Origin: Bernardetiaceae bacterium
GTDB lineage: Bacteria > Bacteroidota > Bacteroidia > Cytophagales > Thermoflexibacteraceae
NCBI GenBank assembly: GCA_025057115.1
Contig: JANWWZ010000001.1
Span: 290,324-354,323, forward strand
Direction of reading: 5' to 3'
Length of the DNA stretch: 64,000 nt
Positions 27,053 to 37,283 of this stretch are shown here, piece after piece. A program made the translations under genes and the position numbers. The notes beneath the pieces were generated by a model. That model was not told where the DNA came from, did not search any database, and was given only the letters and a program-made list of their open reading frames with translations. Numbering within the stretch: position 1 is the first letter of the stretch; every line of letters starts with the position of its first letter.

Positions 27053-29260
27053 CTACATAGCAAGCTCTGAAAGGAATTTGATGCGCATCAAGCGCAATTC
27101 TTCTTCAGTAAATTCGTACTCTAGAGCCTCCATGGCTGTTTCAATATCATCCGTTTCTGCATGGAGGAAGTAGTTGTAAATGGTCTTTTGGGCATCTGGT
27201 TCAAGTATTTGGTTGATGTAATAATCTAAATTGAGCTTAGTGCCTGCATAGCAAATGTGTTCTATTTCCTGGATGAGTTCCTCCATGGTCAGGTCTTTAG
27301 CATCGGCAATTTCTTGCAAGTCCACCTTGTGGTCTATTTGCTGGATGATAAAAATCTTAGTTTTGGACTTGCTTACAGTAGATTTGACCACTACTTGCGT
27401 AGCAGTGATAATGTCATTTTCTTCTACATACTTGGCAATCATTTCAACGAAAGGCTTGCCAAACTTTTGCGCCTTGCTCAGCCCTACTCCATTTACTTGG
27501 GCTAATTCTTGAATGGTAGTAGGGTAAGTGGTAGCCATTTCCTCCAGAGAAGGTTCTTGAAAAATGACATAAGGAGGCAGTCCTTTTTCTTTGGCTACTT
27601 TTTTGCGCAGGCTGCGCAGCATTTCATAGAGTGTTTCATCGTAGGCGCAGCCTTTCATGAGTCCATTTTCTGAATCGTCAGTTAAGGGTTCGGTTTCAGC
27701 CCCTGTGTAGTCGTGGTCTTTTACAAAGGTAATGGAGGCAGGTCGTTCCAAAAATGCATAGCCCTTCTCGCTCAGTCGGTAGCCATAGAGGTTATCCATG
27801 TCGCGCTCCAAGTAACCGTATAGGGCTGCTTGGCGAATGATGCTTTTCCACTCTTGCTCAGAGAGGTTTTTGCCTTTGCCAAAAGTAGGTAGCTTATCAT
27901 GTCCGTAGCTGAGTACGTATTGCTCAGTAGTTCCACGCAAGATATTAATGAGGTGTTCGGTGCTAAAGCGCTGTTCTGTATCGCGAATGGTTTGCAAGGC
28001 TGCCAATAACCATTCTTTGGCTTCAAAAAATCTTTCTTTGGGCAAGTGGCAATTGTCGCAGCCGCCCCCTTCGCTGCAAAAGTTTTCGTTGTAAGTTTCG
28101 CCGAAGTAGTAAAGCAACTGGCGCCGACGGCACACACCACTTTCGGCGTAGGCAGCCATTTCTTGGAGCAGTAAACGCGCATTTTCGCGTTCTGTAAAAC
28201 TTTTGTCCTTGTTAAATTTTTCAAGTTTGACAATATCCTCAGGACTGTAAAACATCAAGCAATGTCCTTCTAGCCCATCTCTGCCGGCCCGTCCAGTTTC
28301 TTGGTAGTATCCTTCTAAGGATTTGGGAGTATCGTAGTGGACTACGAAACGCACATCAGGTTTGTCAATGCCCATGCCAAAGGCAATAGTGGCTACAATT
28401 ACGTCTATGTCTTCATTTAAGAAAGCATCTTGGTTTTTCATGCGCACTTCCGCCTCTAGCCCTGCATGGTAGGGCAGTGCTTTGATGTCATTTACGCAAA
28501 GCAACTCGGCAATTTCTTCTACTTTTTTGCGACTTAAGCAGTAAACAATTCCCGATTTACCTTTGTGATTTTTGATAAACCGTATCAGTTGTTTTTGGAC
28601 ATCTATCTTGGGTCGTACTTCGTAGTAAAGGTTAGGTCGATTGAAGGAAGACTTAAATATATCAGCATCTTCCATCTGAAGGTTTTTCTGAATGTCTGCT
28701 TGTACTTTAGGGGTGGCAGTGGCTGTTAAAGCAATAATGGGGAATTTGCCGATTTGGTCCACTACAGTTTTGATGCGTCGATATTCAGGTCGGAAGTCGT
28801 GCCCCCATTCAGAAATGCAATGCGCTTCATCCACTGCTACAAAAGAGATTCGGGCTTCTTTCAAGAAAGCAATATTATCTTCTTTAGTAAGAGATTCCGG
28901 GGCTACGTACAGCAATTTCACCTGCCCACTTACCACTTCTTGCTTGACGCGATTGAGTTCTGCCTTTGTTAAAGTAGAGTTGAGAAACTGAGCATTAACG
29001 CCAATGGCATTGAGCTGATCTACTTGGTTTTTCATCAAAGCAATTAAGGGAGAGATAACAATAGCCGTACCAGGCATGACAATAGCAGGCAACTGATAGC
29101 ATAACGATTTGCCTGCCCCTGTAGGCATGATGACGAAGGTATTTCTCCCGCTCATCAAATTGCGGATAATAGCTTCTTGATTGCCCCTAAATTGACTGTA
29201 ACCAAACACAGTTTTTAGGGTATGCTTCAGGATGTCAGATGTTTGCTCTCCTTGCACCAT
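27053..29260 (-). CDS. recQ: ATP-dependent DNA helicase RecQ
   Basis: Superfamily 2 3'-5' helicase in recombination and repair. Walker A MPTGAGKS (residues 45-52), DEAH box (144-147) in the RecQ form DEAHCISEWGHDFRPEYR, motif VI QETGRAGRDG, zinc site CRRRQLLYYFGE...CSEGGGCDNC, winged-helix RQC, and an HRDC domain (LRKKVAKEKGLPPYVIF). At 735 residues it is slightly longer than E. coli RecQ, with an extra acidic helical tail. First gene of a probable operon with scpA. Confidence 0.97.
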   Translation of the reverse strand: MVQGEQTSDILKHTLKTVFGYSQFRGNQEAIIRNLMSGRNTFVIMPTGAGKSLCYQLPAIVMPGTAIVISPLIALMKNQVDQLNAIGVNAQFLNSTLTKAELNRVKQEVVSGQVKLLYVAPESLTKEDNIAFLKEARISFVAVDEAHCISEWGHDFRPEYRRIKTVVDQIGKFPIIALTATATPKVQADIQKNLQMEDADIFKSSFNRPNLYYEVRPKIDVQKQLIRFIKNHKGKSGIVYCLSRKKVEEIAELLCVNDIKALPYHAGLEAEVRMKNQDAFLNEDIDVIVATIAFGMGIDKPDVRFVVHYDTPKSLEGYYQETGRAGRDGLEGHCLMFYSPEDIVKLEKFNKDKSFTERENARLLLQEMAAYAESGVCRRRQLLYYFGETYNENFCSEGGGCDNCHLPKERFFEAKEWLLAALQTIRDTEQRFSTEHLINILRGTTEQYVLSYGHDKLPTFGKGKNLSEQEWKSIIRQAALYGYLERDMDNLYGYRLSEKGYAFLERPASITFVKDHDYTGAETEPLTDDSENGLMKGCAYDETLYEMLRSLRKKVAKEKGLPPYVIFQEPSLEEMATTYPTTIQELAQVNGVGLSKAQKFGKPFVEMIAKYVEENDIITATQVVVKSTVSKSKTKIFIIQQIDHKVDLQEIADAKDLTMEELIQEIEHICYAGTKLNLDYYINQILEPDAQKTIYNYFLHAETDDIETAMEALEYEFTEEELRLMRIKFLSELAM

Positions 29261-29328
29261 ACAGCACGCAAAAATTTAGTTCACTAACTACACTACAGGT
29301 TAGTTGAGCAAGAACCGAAAAAATTGTG

Positions 29329-29565
29329 TTATTTTATTAGGGCATCGATTGCTTGAGCAAGCTGGTGGTCTTTTTCAGTAACTACATTGCCAGCGTCATG
29401 GGTACGCAAAGTGATTTCTACTCGGTTATATACGTTGCGCCACTCGGGGTGATGGTTCATTTTCTCGGCAATGATTGCCACCTGTGCCATAAATCCGAAG
29501 GCTTCAACAAAATCCTTAAAGACAAACGTTTTTCGCAAGCAATTATTTTCTTCCTTCCACTCCAT
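29329..29565 (-). CDS. 4a-hydroxytetrahydrobiopterin dehydratase
   Basis: Pterin-4a-carbinolamine dehydratase, 78 residues. It recycles the pterin product of aromatic amino-acid hydroxylases. The signature MNHHPEW with the second His pair (HHP) and the [16 protein letters not shown] block are intact. It sits 23 bases after the kynureninase stop on the same strand, so the pair is likely one operon linked to aromatic amino-acid breakdown. No hydroxylase gene is in the window. Confidence 0.93.
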   Translation of the reverse strand: MEWKEENNCLRKTFVFKDFVEAFGFMAQVAIIAEKMNHHPEWRNVYNRVEITLRTHDAGNVVTEKDHQLAQAIDALIK

Positions 29566-29588
29566 GTTTTTGCAAATGCATAGTAAAG

Positions 29589-30917
29589 TTAATTAAAAAA
29601 TGCAAAGCGGAAAAAAATAGTGCTCTTTGTTACCAGATTTAGGATGCGCCCCAAGATATAAGCAAATTGCGCTACTTCTTCAAAAGTATTGTAAAGGGGC
29701 ACGGGGGCAAGGCGAATGACATCGGGTTCGCGCCAGTCACATACTACCCCTGCTTCAAGGAGTTGGTTAAAAACCTGCTTTCCGTTGTGTTTTACCATTA
29801 CGGAGAGTTGGCATCCGCGTTGTTCAGGGTCAGCAGGGGTTATAATGCGCAGGAGTTCTTGCCCGGCTTGCTGGTTAAGAGCTTGGATTAAATTAGCCAA
29901 AAAGCCCGTAAGTTTCACGCTTTTTGCTCGCAGGCGTTCCATTCCAGCGCGTTGGAAAATTTCCAATGCAGCCCGATGAGCAGCAAAAGGCAAAATTTGT
30001 CCACAACTCAGTTGCCATCCTTGAGCCCCTTGCATGGGTTCAAAACCTTTTTTCATCAGAAAGCGGGTTTCTTCCTTGTAGCCCCACCAACCAGCAAGGC
30101 GAGGTAGTTCCTGCTTACTGGCGTGGCGTTCGTGGACAAACACTCCAGAAGTGCCTCCAGGACCAGAATTGAGGTATTTGTACGAGCACCATACTGCAAA
30201 ATCCACTCCCCATGCATGCAACTGAAGTGGGACATTCCCCACGGCATGAGCTAAGTCAAATCCCGCATATGCCCCTACCTGGTGAGCGGCTTCTACGATC
30301 TGAGCAAGATTAAACCACTGCCCTGTATAGTAGTGAACCCCTCCAAACAAAACCAGTGCAAGGCTATCGGCATGTTTGTAAATGGTTTGCTGAATATCCT
30401 CCATGCGCAAGGTGAACTCTCCAGAGCGCGGAGCTACTTCTACAATCGCTGTTTCTGGATCAAAGCCGTGCAATTTTACCTGACTTTCTACTGCATATTG
30501 GTCAGAAGGAAAAGCACTTGATTCCATGAGAATTTTATAACGCTTTGCAGTGGGGCGATAAAAAGAAATCATCATCAAATGCAAGTTCACTGTTAAAGTG
30601 TTCATGATCACTACTTCGTGGGGCAGGGCGCCTACTAGCTTGGCAGTAGGTTCTTGCAAAATGCGGTGGTAATTAAACCAAGCAGGATTGCCTTTAAAAT
30701 GCCCTTCTACACCCAAAGTAGCCCAGCGATGCAATTCCTCGCCAACGTACTTATCCACTAACTTGGGTTGTAACCCCAAAGAGTTTCCACAAAAGTAAAT
30801 TTTAGGCGTGCCATCGCTTTTTTGTGGCAAATAAAACTCATTGCGAAATGAGCGCAATGGATCTTCTTGATCCCATTGCTGGGCAAGCTGATAAATTTGC
30901 TCAAAATTAATATGCAT
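29589..30917 (-). CDS. kynU: Kynureninase
   Basis: PLP enzyme cleaving kynurenine or 3-hydroxykynurenine to anthranilate or 3-hydroxyanthranilate plus alanine, in tryptophan breakdown. 442 residues from the ATG at 30917; the frame extends 4 codons upstream to a TTG only. The PLP lysine lies in [13 protein letters not shown], and the binding aspartate in [20 protein letters not shown] near the N-terminus is also family-typical. A TAACTTTA element on this strand at 30940-30947 is a weak match to the -7 consensus. An 18-residue hydrophobic tail ([18 protein letters not shown]) extends past the usual end. Confidence 0.96.
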   Translation of the reverse strand: MHINFEQIYQLAQQWDQEDPLRSFRNEFYLPQKSDGTPKIYFCGNSLGLQPKLVDKYVGEELHRWATLGVEGHFKGNPAWFNYHRILQEPTAKLVGALPHEVVIMNTLTVNLHLMMISFYRPTAKRYKILMESSAFPSDQYAVESQVKLHGFDPETAIVEVAPRSGEFTLRMEDIQQTIYKHADSLALVLFGGVHYYTGQWFNLAQIVEAAHQVGAYAGFDLAHAVGNVPLQLHAWGVDFAVWCSYKYLNSGPGGTSGVFVHERHASKQELPRLAGWWGYKEETRFLMKKGFEPMQGAQGWQLSCGQILPFAAHRAALEIFQRAGMERLRAKSVKLTGFLANLIQALNQQAGQELLRIITPADPEQRGCQLSVMVKHNGKQVFNQLLEAGVVCDWREPDVIRLAPVPLYNTFEEVAQFAYILGRILNLVTKSTIFFRFAFFN

Positions 30918-31039
30918 GGAGAAAATCAAATCAACGCCATAAAGTTAAACCCTTCTGCTTACTTTGCACGTACTTTGTTAGTTTATACTTATATTGCAAT
31001 CAATGGCACTAAGGCAAAATTAAACTTACCCCTGAACTT

Positions 31040-31693
31040 ATGATTAAAGTGGCTTTAGTAGATGACCACCAGATTATCCGCGATGGCATCAAAAAACTGT
31101 TGGCAGAAGAGGGAGACATTAGTGTAGTGGCTGAGGCTGCCAGTGTAAAAGAGGCGTTGCAACTTCTTGAAAGGCATCAGGTACATGTGCTGATTACGGA
31201 TATTTCCATGCCTCAGGCTTCTGGCTTTGAGCTTATTAAGGCAATTGCGGCTCAAAAAGACCTCAAAGTATTGGTCTTGAGCATGCATACAGAAGAGGCG
31301 TATGTAAAAAAAGCCATTGAGTTAGGTGTTTCGGGTTATTTGACCAAAGATATATCCCGAGCCGAATTAGTGCGAGCAATTCATGCTGTATACCAAGGAG
31401 AAACTTATTTTAGCGATGCAGTAAGCAGGGTGATGATGAATTCTATGATTAGGCAAGTTCGCCGACCCCTTGACCCTAGCAAAATGATTTCTCAACGGCT
31501 TACTCCTCGCGAAAAAGAAATTATACGCTACATCTTGGAAGGCATGAGCAGCCCTGAAATTGCAGAAAAATTATTTATTAGCCACCGAACCGTAGAAAAC
31601 CATCGGGCTAATATCATGCACAAGCTCAAAGTGCGCAACACCATTGAACTGGTGCGCAAAGTATTGGAAAATGACTTTTGGGAAAGGGTATAA
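31040..31693 (+). CDS. NarL/FixJ-family response regulator
   Basis: 217 residues: receiver domain with acidic pocket DD (8-9), phosphoacceptor Asp54 (LITDISMP) and Lys in YLTKDI, then a LuxR-type helix-turn-helix (LTPREKEIIRYILEGMSSPEIAEKLFISHRTVENHRANIMHKL region, split here by domain, around residues 150-205). A partner histidine kinase is not encoded nearby, so it is an orphan regulator. Stands divergent from kynureninase with 122 bases between the start codons; control of kynU by it is possible but unproven. Confidence 0.93.
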   Translation: MIKVALVDDHQIIRDGIKKLLAEEGDISVVAEAASVKEALQLLERHQVHVLITDISMPQASGFELIKAIAAQKDLKVLVLSMHTEEAYVKKAIELGVSGYLTKDISRAELVRAIHAVYQGETYFSDAVSRVMMNSMIRQVRRPLDPSKMISQRLTPREKEIIRYILEGMSSPEIAEKLFISHRTVENHRANIMHKLKVRNTIELVRKVLENDFWERV

Positions 31694-31895
31694 AGCAAGG
31701 GAGCAGTTACTCAAGTGATTAATTGCTGTTGCGGACTCAAATCCCGCAAACAAAATTTCGCTGAGGTAGATTTACTAGTCCCACGCTCTACTTTGCAGAG
31801 TAAAGTTCAAAGAGTAGCTGTAGTTGAAAGGCTATTTTCATTATTGTCTTTTAAAAAATTTAGGGCAAAGTTCAGCAAGTTTGCGAATTATTTCA

Positions 31896-31903
31896 TAGCT
31901 TTG
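31896..31903 (+). promoter_or_regulatory. Bacteroidota -7 element upstream of the 86-residue membrane protein
   Basis: TAGCTTTG is an exact TAnnTTTG match, placing transcription near 31910 and giving a leader of about 28 bases to the ATG at 31938. No clear -33 TTG at the normal spacing. Confidence 0.45.
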
Positions 31904-31937
31904 GATTAGAAGGTACCACTAATTTCACCCGAAGAGT

Positions 31938-32198
31938 ATGATACTAATAGCTGTTAAAATCTCGCTGTTTCTGGCTACGTACGTAATACTTTTCTTGATT
32001 CTGCGAAAAGGAGCGCGGTCAGCGGCTTATCCTAGCACCTTGCGCCGTTATGAAAGCAAAGTAAACAAAACACTTAATCACTGCGACCAAGAAGGGGTGT
32101 GGCCCGAAGATTTTCCTAAGTTAGACCTGCCGCCAGGAGTTTACATTCTCCCTCCTGGAGCCCCCGACCCTTCTCAAAGAAGAGAGCATGTGCGTTAA
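31938..32198 (+). CDS. Small single-helix membrane protein
   Basis: 86 residues: an N-terminal transmembrane helix (ILIAVKISLFLATYVILFLIL), a basic stretch, a region WPEDFPKLDLPPGVYILPPGAP rich in proline, and a charged end. No known family. Support comes from an exact -7 promoter element 35 bases upstream and the normal gap to the next gene. The flippase-like gene follows after 40 bases. Confidence 0.6.
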   Translation: MILIAVKISLFLATYVILFLILRKGARSAAYPSTLRRYESKVNKTLNHCDQEGVWPEDFPKLDLPPGVYILPPGAPDPSQRREHVR

Positions 32199-32238
32199 TT
32201 TTGTACGCTCTTTTCTTTGCAGGACAAGCTAACAACGG

Positions 32239-33609
32239 GTGAAAAAATTACTATTATTTTTTTGGAATTCACCTACGCTAACCACGTGGGGAAGTTTTTT
32301 TGTGCGCTCTCTTTCGGTTTTAATCCTTCCTTTGGCACTAAAACGCCTCCCTGTAGCAGAAATCTCCCTGTGGAATGTCTTACTTTTTATTGTCAGTCTG
32401 CAAACTGCTGTTGATTTAGGATTTACCCCCACTTTTTCGCGTTTAATTGCCCTTGCAAAAGGCAATAACCAACAAGAGCGCATTGCCAGTTTGTACAATG
32501 CCATGCGGCATATTTACACTTGGCTTAGTGTAGCTGCCTTTTTCTTGCTTGTTACTGCAGGTACTTACTATATCGCTCCTTTTTGGGAGGCTTTAGCGCA
32601 ACCTCACAAAGGTCAGTTAGCTTGGATAATTGTAGTGGCTGTCTCTTTAGGGTACCTGCATGGCAATCGCTACAAGGCATTTTTGGAAGGACTCAACTAC
32701 GTACCTGCATTGCGCCGTTGGGAAATCCTCACTGGGCTCGGTAGTGCCATTACTAACTTGATAGTGTTGCTCCTCCACGGAGGAGCCATGGAGCTAATTG
32801 CAGCCAATCAAGGATGGGCGCTAGTTAGTATTGTGCGCAACCGAATGCTATCTCATCACTTAGGCAAGCCCTACATTCCCCACCGAAAAATTTCTATTCA
32901 AAGACAAATGCTGGTGGAAATATGGCAAATGGCATGGCGCTCAGGGCTAGGGGTGTTGTTCTCTTTCGCAACGGCGCAAGTGTCCTTGCTGGTTTTTGCC
33001 CGCATAACTCCTGTTGCAGAAAGTGCTTCATTCACTACAGCGATGCGTTTATTGCAAATGATTAATGAATTTTCGCAAGCACCTTTTTACAGTAAATTGC
33101 CTCGCATGGCTTTGCTATTGGCTTCAGGGGAGCGCGGTATTTTAATGGGAGTGGCTCGGCAAGCCATGCAAAGAGCTTACTGGGCATATGTACTGCCTTG
33201 GATAACAGCAGGAGCTATAGGAGAAAAAATCTTGACATTTATAGGAAGCAAAGTCCAATTCCCTCAAGCCATGTTATGGACTCTGCTAGGCATAGGCGGA
33301 CTGCTACAAAGGCATGGAGCAATGCACTTGCATTTTTTTACTCTTAGCAATTGCGTTGTATGGCATATTGCTGGGGGAGTTACTGGAGCTATCTTTATTA
33401 CTTCCGTAGTAGCGCTTGTACCTTTTGTAGGTATACTGGCTTATCCTTTAGGAGTTATTGCTAGTTGCGTATTGTTCTACAATATCTATTGTGCTGGGCT
33501 GAGCTACCGATTTTGGCAGTTGCGTTTTTGGCAGTTTGAGCGCACTGTCTTTTTGCCGCCTTTCACCTTAAGCATAACTTATTTGCTTTACACATGGTTA
33601 ATCAGCTGA
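32239..33609 (+). CDS. Polysaccharide flippase-like membrane protein (MOP/Wzx superfamily)
   Basis: 456 residues with about twelve transmembrane helices. The start is a GTG codon (GTG AAA AAA TTA). The N-terminal block FFVRSLSVLILPLALKRLP with AVDLGFTPTFSRLI matches the opening of Wzx-type lipid-linked polysaccharide exporters. A run of His-containing aromatic loops (LHFFTLSNCVVWHIAGGV) is towards the end. Likely moves an undecaprenyl-linked sugar unit across the inner membrane; the sugar is unknown. No glycosyltransferases flank it. Confidence 0.72.
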   Translation: MKKLLLFFWNSPTLTTWGSFFVRSLSVLILPLALKRLPVAEISLWNVLLFIVSLQTAVDLGFTPTFSRLIALAKGNNQQERIASLYNAMRHIYTWLSVAAFFLLVTAGTYYIAPFWEALAQPHKGQLAWIIVVAVSLGYLHGNRYKAFLEGLNYVPALRRWEILTGLGSAITNLIVLLLHGGAMELIAANQGWALVSIVRNRMLSHHLGKPYIPHRKISIQRQMLVEIWQMAWRSGLGVLFSFATAQVSLLVFARITPVAESASFTTAMRLLQMINEFSQAPFYSKLPRMALLLASGERGILMGVARQAMQRAYWAYVLPWITAGAIGEKILTFIGSKVQFPQAMLWTLLGIGGLLQRHGAMHLHFFTLSNCVVWHIAGGVTGAIFITSVVALVPFVGILAYPLGVIASCVLFYNIYCAGLSYRFWQLRFWQFERTVFLPPFTLSITYLLYTWLIS

Positions 33610-33621
33610 AATCTCTGTGAA

Positions 33622-33652
33622 TTGTTTTAAAAAGCATTAGCTATTAGCTTTG
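33622..33652 (+). promoter_or_regulatory. Promoter of the sdhCAB operon
   Basis: A TTG at 33622-33624 is separated by 20 bases from TAGCTTTG at 33645-33652. This is an exact fit to the Bacteroidota primary-sigma consensus (-33 TTG, -7 TAnnTTTG). The transcription start would be near 33659, about 30 bases before the sdhC ATG at 33689; it excludes the in-frame upstream Met at 33650. Confidence 0.8.
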
Positions 33653-33688
33653 TCGGGCAAACTACGGTGTTTAAACAAAATAGACAAT

Positions 33689-34369
33689 ATGAACTGGTTT
33701 ATTAAAGCATTTACCAGCACCATTGGACGCAAGATCGTCGTAGCCTTTACAGGGCTGTTTTTATGTCTTTTCTTGGTAGTGCACTTGCTGGGCAATCTGC
33801 AGCTACTTGCCAATGACGGCGGCAAGTCCTTCAATCTTTACGCCAAGTTCATGACGACCAGTCCGATTATTCAAACTATTTCCATCCTAAACTTTGCTTT
33901 TATTTTGTTGCATATCATTCAGTCATTGATTCTAACTTTTTACAACCGCCGCGCTCGTCCAGTGCGATATGCTATCGTAGAAAATAAATCTACATGGGCT
34001 TCGCGCAATATGGCTTTCTTAGGCACCTTCGTATTGATTTTCCTTGTAGGACATTTAGCAGGCTTTTGGTGGCGTATGAAATTCGGTGAAATGCCTATAG
34101 TAGGTATTGATGGAGTTCAGGTGAAGGACTTGTACCGAGTAGTGTATGAAGCATTTAGCAATCTTGGCATTGTAGTGTTTTATGTGATAAGCATGGGTTT
34201 TATTGCCTTTCACCTTTCGCATGGCTTCCAAAGTGCTTTCCAAACCTTGGGAATTCACCACGTAAAATATACGCCCCTAATTCAAACAGTAGGATGGCTA
34301 TTTAGCATCATTATTCCACTGGCTTATGCCATCATTCCGATAGTTATGTACTTGCGCAATGTTAATTGA
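33689..34369 (+). CDS. sdhC: Succinate dehydrogenase cytochrome b subunit
   Basis: Single-polypeptide diheme membrane anchor of succinate:quinone oxidoreductase, about 226 residues, five transmembrane helices. Seen: MNWFIKAFTSTIGRKIV, then the heme-ligand candidates HLLGN, HIIQS, HLAGF and FIAFHLSHGFQSAFQTLG in the helices. The ATG at 33689 is preferred over 33650, as the promoter at 33622-33652 overlaps the latter. First gene of sdhCAB. Confidence 0.93.
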   Translation: MNWFIKAFTSTIGRKIVVAFTGLFLCLFLVVHLLGNLQLLANDGGKSFNLYAKFMTTSPIIQTISILNFAFILLHIIQSLILTFYNRRARPVRYAIVENKSTWASRNMAFLGTFVLIFLVGHLAGFWWRMKFGEMPIVGIDGVQVKDLYRVVYEAFSNLGIVVFYVISMGFIAFHLSHGFQSAFQTLGIHHVKYTPLIQTVGWLFSIIIPLAYAIIPIVMYLRNVN

Positions 34370-34441
34370 GGTAACAAAGTTCTTCTTTTCCACTCCAAAC
34401 AAATTGAGTTCACAAATTATTCAACCATAAAGTGCCTACTT

Positions 34442-36358
34442 ATGAAATTAGATTCCAAAGTGCCAGAAGGTCCTTTAGCAGAAAAGTGGACGCGGCACAA
34501 ATTCAATCTCAAACTAGTCAATCCGGCCAACAAGCGCAAATATGAAGTCATTGTGGTGGGCACAGGATTGGCAGGGGCTTCTGCTGCCGCAACGCTAGCC
34601 GAGTTAGGCTACAACGTAAAGGCTTTTTGCTTTCAAGATAGTCCACGCCGTGCACATAGCATAGCAGCACAAGGAGGTATCAATGCTGCAAAAAATTACC
34701 AAAATGACGGCGATAGCGTTTACCGACTTTTTTATGACACCATCAAAGGGGGAGACTATCGTGCCCGAGAAGCGAATGTATATCGCCTAGCAGAAGTAAG
34801 TGTCAATATTATTGACCAGTGTGTAGCACAAGGAGTACCCTTTGCCCGCGAATATGGTGGATTGCTTGCTAACCGTTCCTTTGGCGGTGCGCAAGTATCC
34901 CGCACTTTCTATGCTCGTGGACAGACAGGACAGCAGCTGCTCTTGGGAGCTTATAGTGCCATGAGCCGACAAATTGCTGCTGGCAAAATTAAAATGTATC
35001 CGCGCACTGAAATGCTAGAATTAGTGGTGCATGATGGCAAAGCGCGCGGCATTATTACTCGAAACCTCATCACAGGCAAAATCGAGCGCCATTCTGCCCA
35101 TGCCGTGTTGCTCTGCACAGGCGGATACGGCAATGTGTATTATCTTTCCACCAATGCCATGGGTAGCAATGCTACTGCTATCTGGCGCGCCCACAAAAAA
35201 GGAGCCTTTTTCGGCAATCCTTGTTTTACGCAAATTCACCCTACCTGTATCCCAGTATCTGGCGATCACCAGTCTAAGCTTACTCTTATGTCCGAGTCGT
35301 TGCGCAACGACGGTCGGGTATGGGTTCCTAAAAAAGTAGGTGATACGCGCCCTCCGCATGAAATACCAGAAGAAGAGCGCGACTATTTCCTTGAGCGCAA
35401 GTATCCCTCCTTCGGCAACTTAGTGCCTCGTGACGTGGCAAGCCGAAATGTTAAATACGTTTGCGATGAAGGCAGAGGGGTAGGTGCTTCCAAAATGGCG
35501 GTTTACTTAGATTTTGCCGATGCCATCAAGCGCGATGGCATAGATGTCATCCGCGCCAAATATGGCAATTTGTTTGACATATACGAAAAAATTACGGGTG
35601 AAGACCCCTACAAAACCCCCATGCGCATTTATCCTGCGGTTCATTACACCATGGGCGGCTTGTGGGTGGACTACAACCTCATGACTACTATCCCTGGACT
35701 ATTTGCACTGGGAGAAGCTAATTTCTCAGACCATGGAGCTAACCGCCTTGGCGCTTCTGCACTCATGCAAGGGCTTGCAGATGGCTATTTCATCATTCCC
35801 TACACCTTAGGCGACTACCTAGCTACTATCGGCTGGAATGATCGCATTAGCACCGATCACCCTGCCTTTGCCGAAGCCGAGCAAGAAGTAAAAGACCGCA
35901 TCGGTACTTTACTGGGCATTAACGGCAAAAAGACTGTGGACCAATTCCACAAAGAGCTAGGCAAAATTATGTGGGATTACTGCGGCATGTCGCGTAATGC
36001 AGAAGGACTCAAGGGCGCTAAAGAAAAAATTCGCCAATTGCGCGAGGAATATTGGCAAAATGTTCGCGTGGGCGGCACGAATGAGGAACTCAATATTACG
36101 TTAGAAAAAGCCCTGCGCGTTGCCGATTTTCTCGAGCTAGGCGAGTTGATGGTTGATGATGCCCTGCATCGCGAAGAAAGTTGTGGCGGACACTTCCGCG
36201 AGGAGTACCAAACTCCAGACGGAGAAGCCTTGCGAAACGATGAAAAATTTGCCTATGTAGCTGCATGGGAATACAAAGGACCCAATCAGCCTCATCAGTT
36301 GCACAAAGAAGAGCTCATTTTTGAAAATGTAAAACTGACCCAACGCAGCTATAAATAA
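34442..36358 (+). CDS. sdhA: Succinate dehydrogenase flavoprotein subunit
   Basis: 638 residues. FAD-binding [10 protein letters not shown] motif near residue 40, the covalent-flavin His in [18 protein letters not shown], the substrate-binding [11 protein letters not shown] segment, and the C-terminal [24 protein letters not shown]. Oxidises succinate to fumarate at the cytoplasmic side of the membrane. Belongs to the larger Bacteroidota-type subunit rather than the E. coli SdhA type. 73 bases after sdhC, 38 before sdhB. Confidence 0.97.
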   Translation: MKLDSKVPEGPLAEKWTRHKFNLKLVNPANKRKYEVIVVGTGLAGASAAATLAELGYNVKAFCFQDSPRRAHSIAAQGGINAAKNYQNDGDSVYRLFYDTIKGGDYRAREANVYRLAEVSVNIIDQCVAQGVPFAREYGGLLANRSFGGAQVSRTFYARGQTGQQLLLGAYSAMSRQIAAGKIKMYPRTEMLELVVHDGKARGIITRNLITGKIERHSAHAVLLCTGGYGNVYYLSTNAMGSNATAIWRAHKKGAFFGNPCFTQIHPTCIPVSGDHQSKLTLMSESLRNDGRVWVPKKVGDTRPPHEIPEEERDYFLERKYPSFGNLVPRDVASRNVKYVCDEGRGVGASKMAVYLDFADAIKRDGIDVIRAKYGNLFDIYEKITGEDPYKTPMRIYPAVHYTMGGLWVDYNLMTTIPGLFALGEANFSDHGANRLGASALMQGLADGYFIIPYTLGDYLATIGWNDRISTDHPAFAEAEQEVKDRIGTLLGINGKKTVDQFHKELGKIMWDYCGMSRNAEGLKGAKEKIRQLREEYWQNVRVGGTNEELNITLEKALRVADFLELGELMVDDALHREESCGGHFREEYQTPDGEALRNDEKFAYVAAWEYKGPNQPHQLHKEELIFENVKLTQRSYK

Positions 36359-36396
36359 AAAACTCTTTCCATCAGAATTAAATCGGCAATTGACAT

Positions 36397-37146
36397 ATGA
36401 ATTTCACCCTGAAAGTTTGGCGTCAAAAGAACGCCCAAAGCAAAGGCGAGTTCAAAACATATCATGTGAAAGACATTTCCCCAGATATGTCTTTCCTTGA
36501 AATGTTTGACGTTCTCAACGAAGAATTGCTACTCAAGGGCGAAGATCCCATTGCTTTTGACCACGATTGCCGCGAAGGAATTTGCGGCATGTGCAGTATG
36601 TACATCAATGGGCATCCTCATGGACCTGGTCAAACTACTACCTGCCAATTACATATGCGCATGTTTAAAGATGGGGAAACCATCGTAGTAGAACCATGGC
36701 GAGCCAAGCCCTTCCCTGTTATCAAAGATTTAGTAGTAGATCGCAGTGCTTTTGATCGCATTATCCAAGCAGGAGGATATATTTCAGTCAACACGGGAAG
36801 TGCCCCCGATGCCAATGAAATTCCCATTCCTAAAGAAGTAGCGGAAGCAGCCTTCAACGCAGCCACTTGCATCGGTTGCGGGGCGTGTGTAGCAGCCTGC
36901 AAAAATGCTTCAGCAATGCTTTTTGTAGCAGCTAAGGTAGCTCATCTAGCCTTGTTGCCCCAAGGTCAGCCTGAGCGCAAACGCCGCGTAGAGCGCATGG
37001 TAGCCCAAATGGATGCAGAAGGCTTTGGAGCCTGTACCAATACAGGCGCCTGTGCAGCCGAATGCCCTAAGGAGATTTCCCTGGCTAATATCGCCCTTTT
37101 GAACCGCGAGTATTTGGCTGCTAAGCTAACTTCGGAATACGTATAG
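36397..37146 (+). CDS. sdhB: Succinate dehydrogenase iron-sulfur subunit
   Basis: 249 residues, carries electrons from the flavoprotein to the quinone. The [2Fe-2S] ligands are in [12 protein letters not shown] and its downstream Cys (TTTCQLH); the [4Fe-4S] and [3Fe-4S] Cys groups are in [11 protein letters not shown] and [15 protein letters not shown]. Ends the operon at a strong terminator. Confidence 0.97.
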   Translation: MNFTLKVWRQKNAQSKGEFKTYHVKDISPDMSFLEMFDVLNEELLLKGEDPIAFDHDCREGICGMCSMYINGHPHGPGQTTTCQLHMRMFKDGETIVVEPWRAKPFPVIKDLVVDRSAFDRIIQAGGYISVNTGSAPDANEIPIPKEVAEAAFNAATCIGCGACVAACKNASAMLFVAAKVAHLALLPQGQPERKRRVERMVAQMDAEGFGACTNTGACAAECPKEISLANIALLNREYLAAKLTSEYV

Positions 37147-37188
37147 CGCCTAAAAAACTTTTCTAAATTGTTTGTTTATCAGTTTTTC

Positions 37189-37220
37189 AAGTGCAAGGGT
37201 ACAACCTTTGCACTTTTTTT
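37189..37220 (+). terminator. Intrinsic terminator of sdhCAB
   Basis: 12-bp stem (37189-37200 with 37204-37215, one G-T pair, 3-base loop) followed by a run of T. Lies about 45 bases past the sdhB stop. Confidence 0.92.
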
Positions 37221-37283
37221 GTTGATTGTTTTAACTTTAAAGTTAGGTAATGGGCTATGAGACCTTTTGCGCCCCTTCGGATT

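Noticed and set aside
31715..31909. A 64-codon frame after the response regulator, with a stretch GCGGACTCAAATCCCGC that recalls the T-arm of a tRNA
   Set aside because: The frame starts at a GTG and has no recognisable features, and no cloverleaf or anticodon arm can be built around the T-arm-like stretch.
35021..35359. Long minus-strand and alternate-frame readings inside sdhA
   Set aside because: Shadows of a strongly conserved gene; codon pattern belongs to the plus-strand frame.
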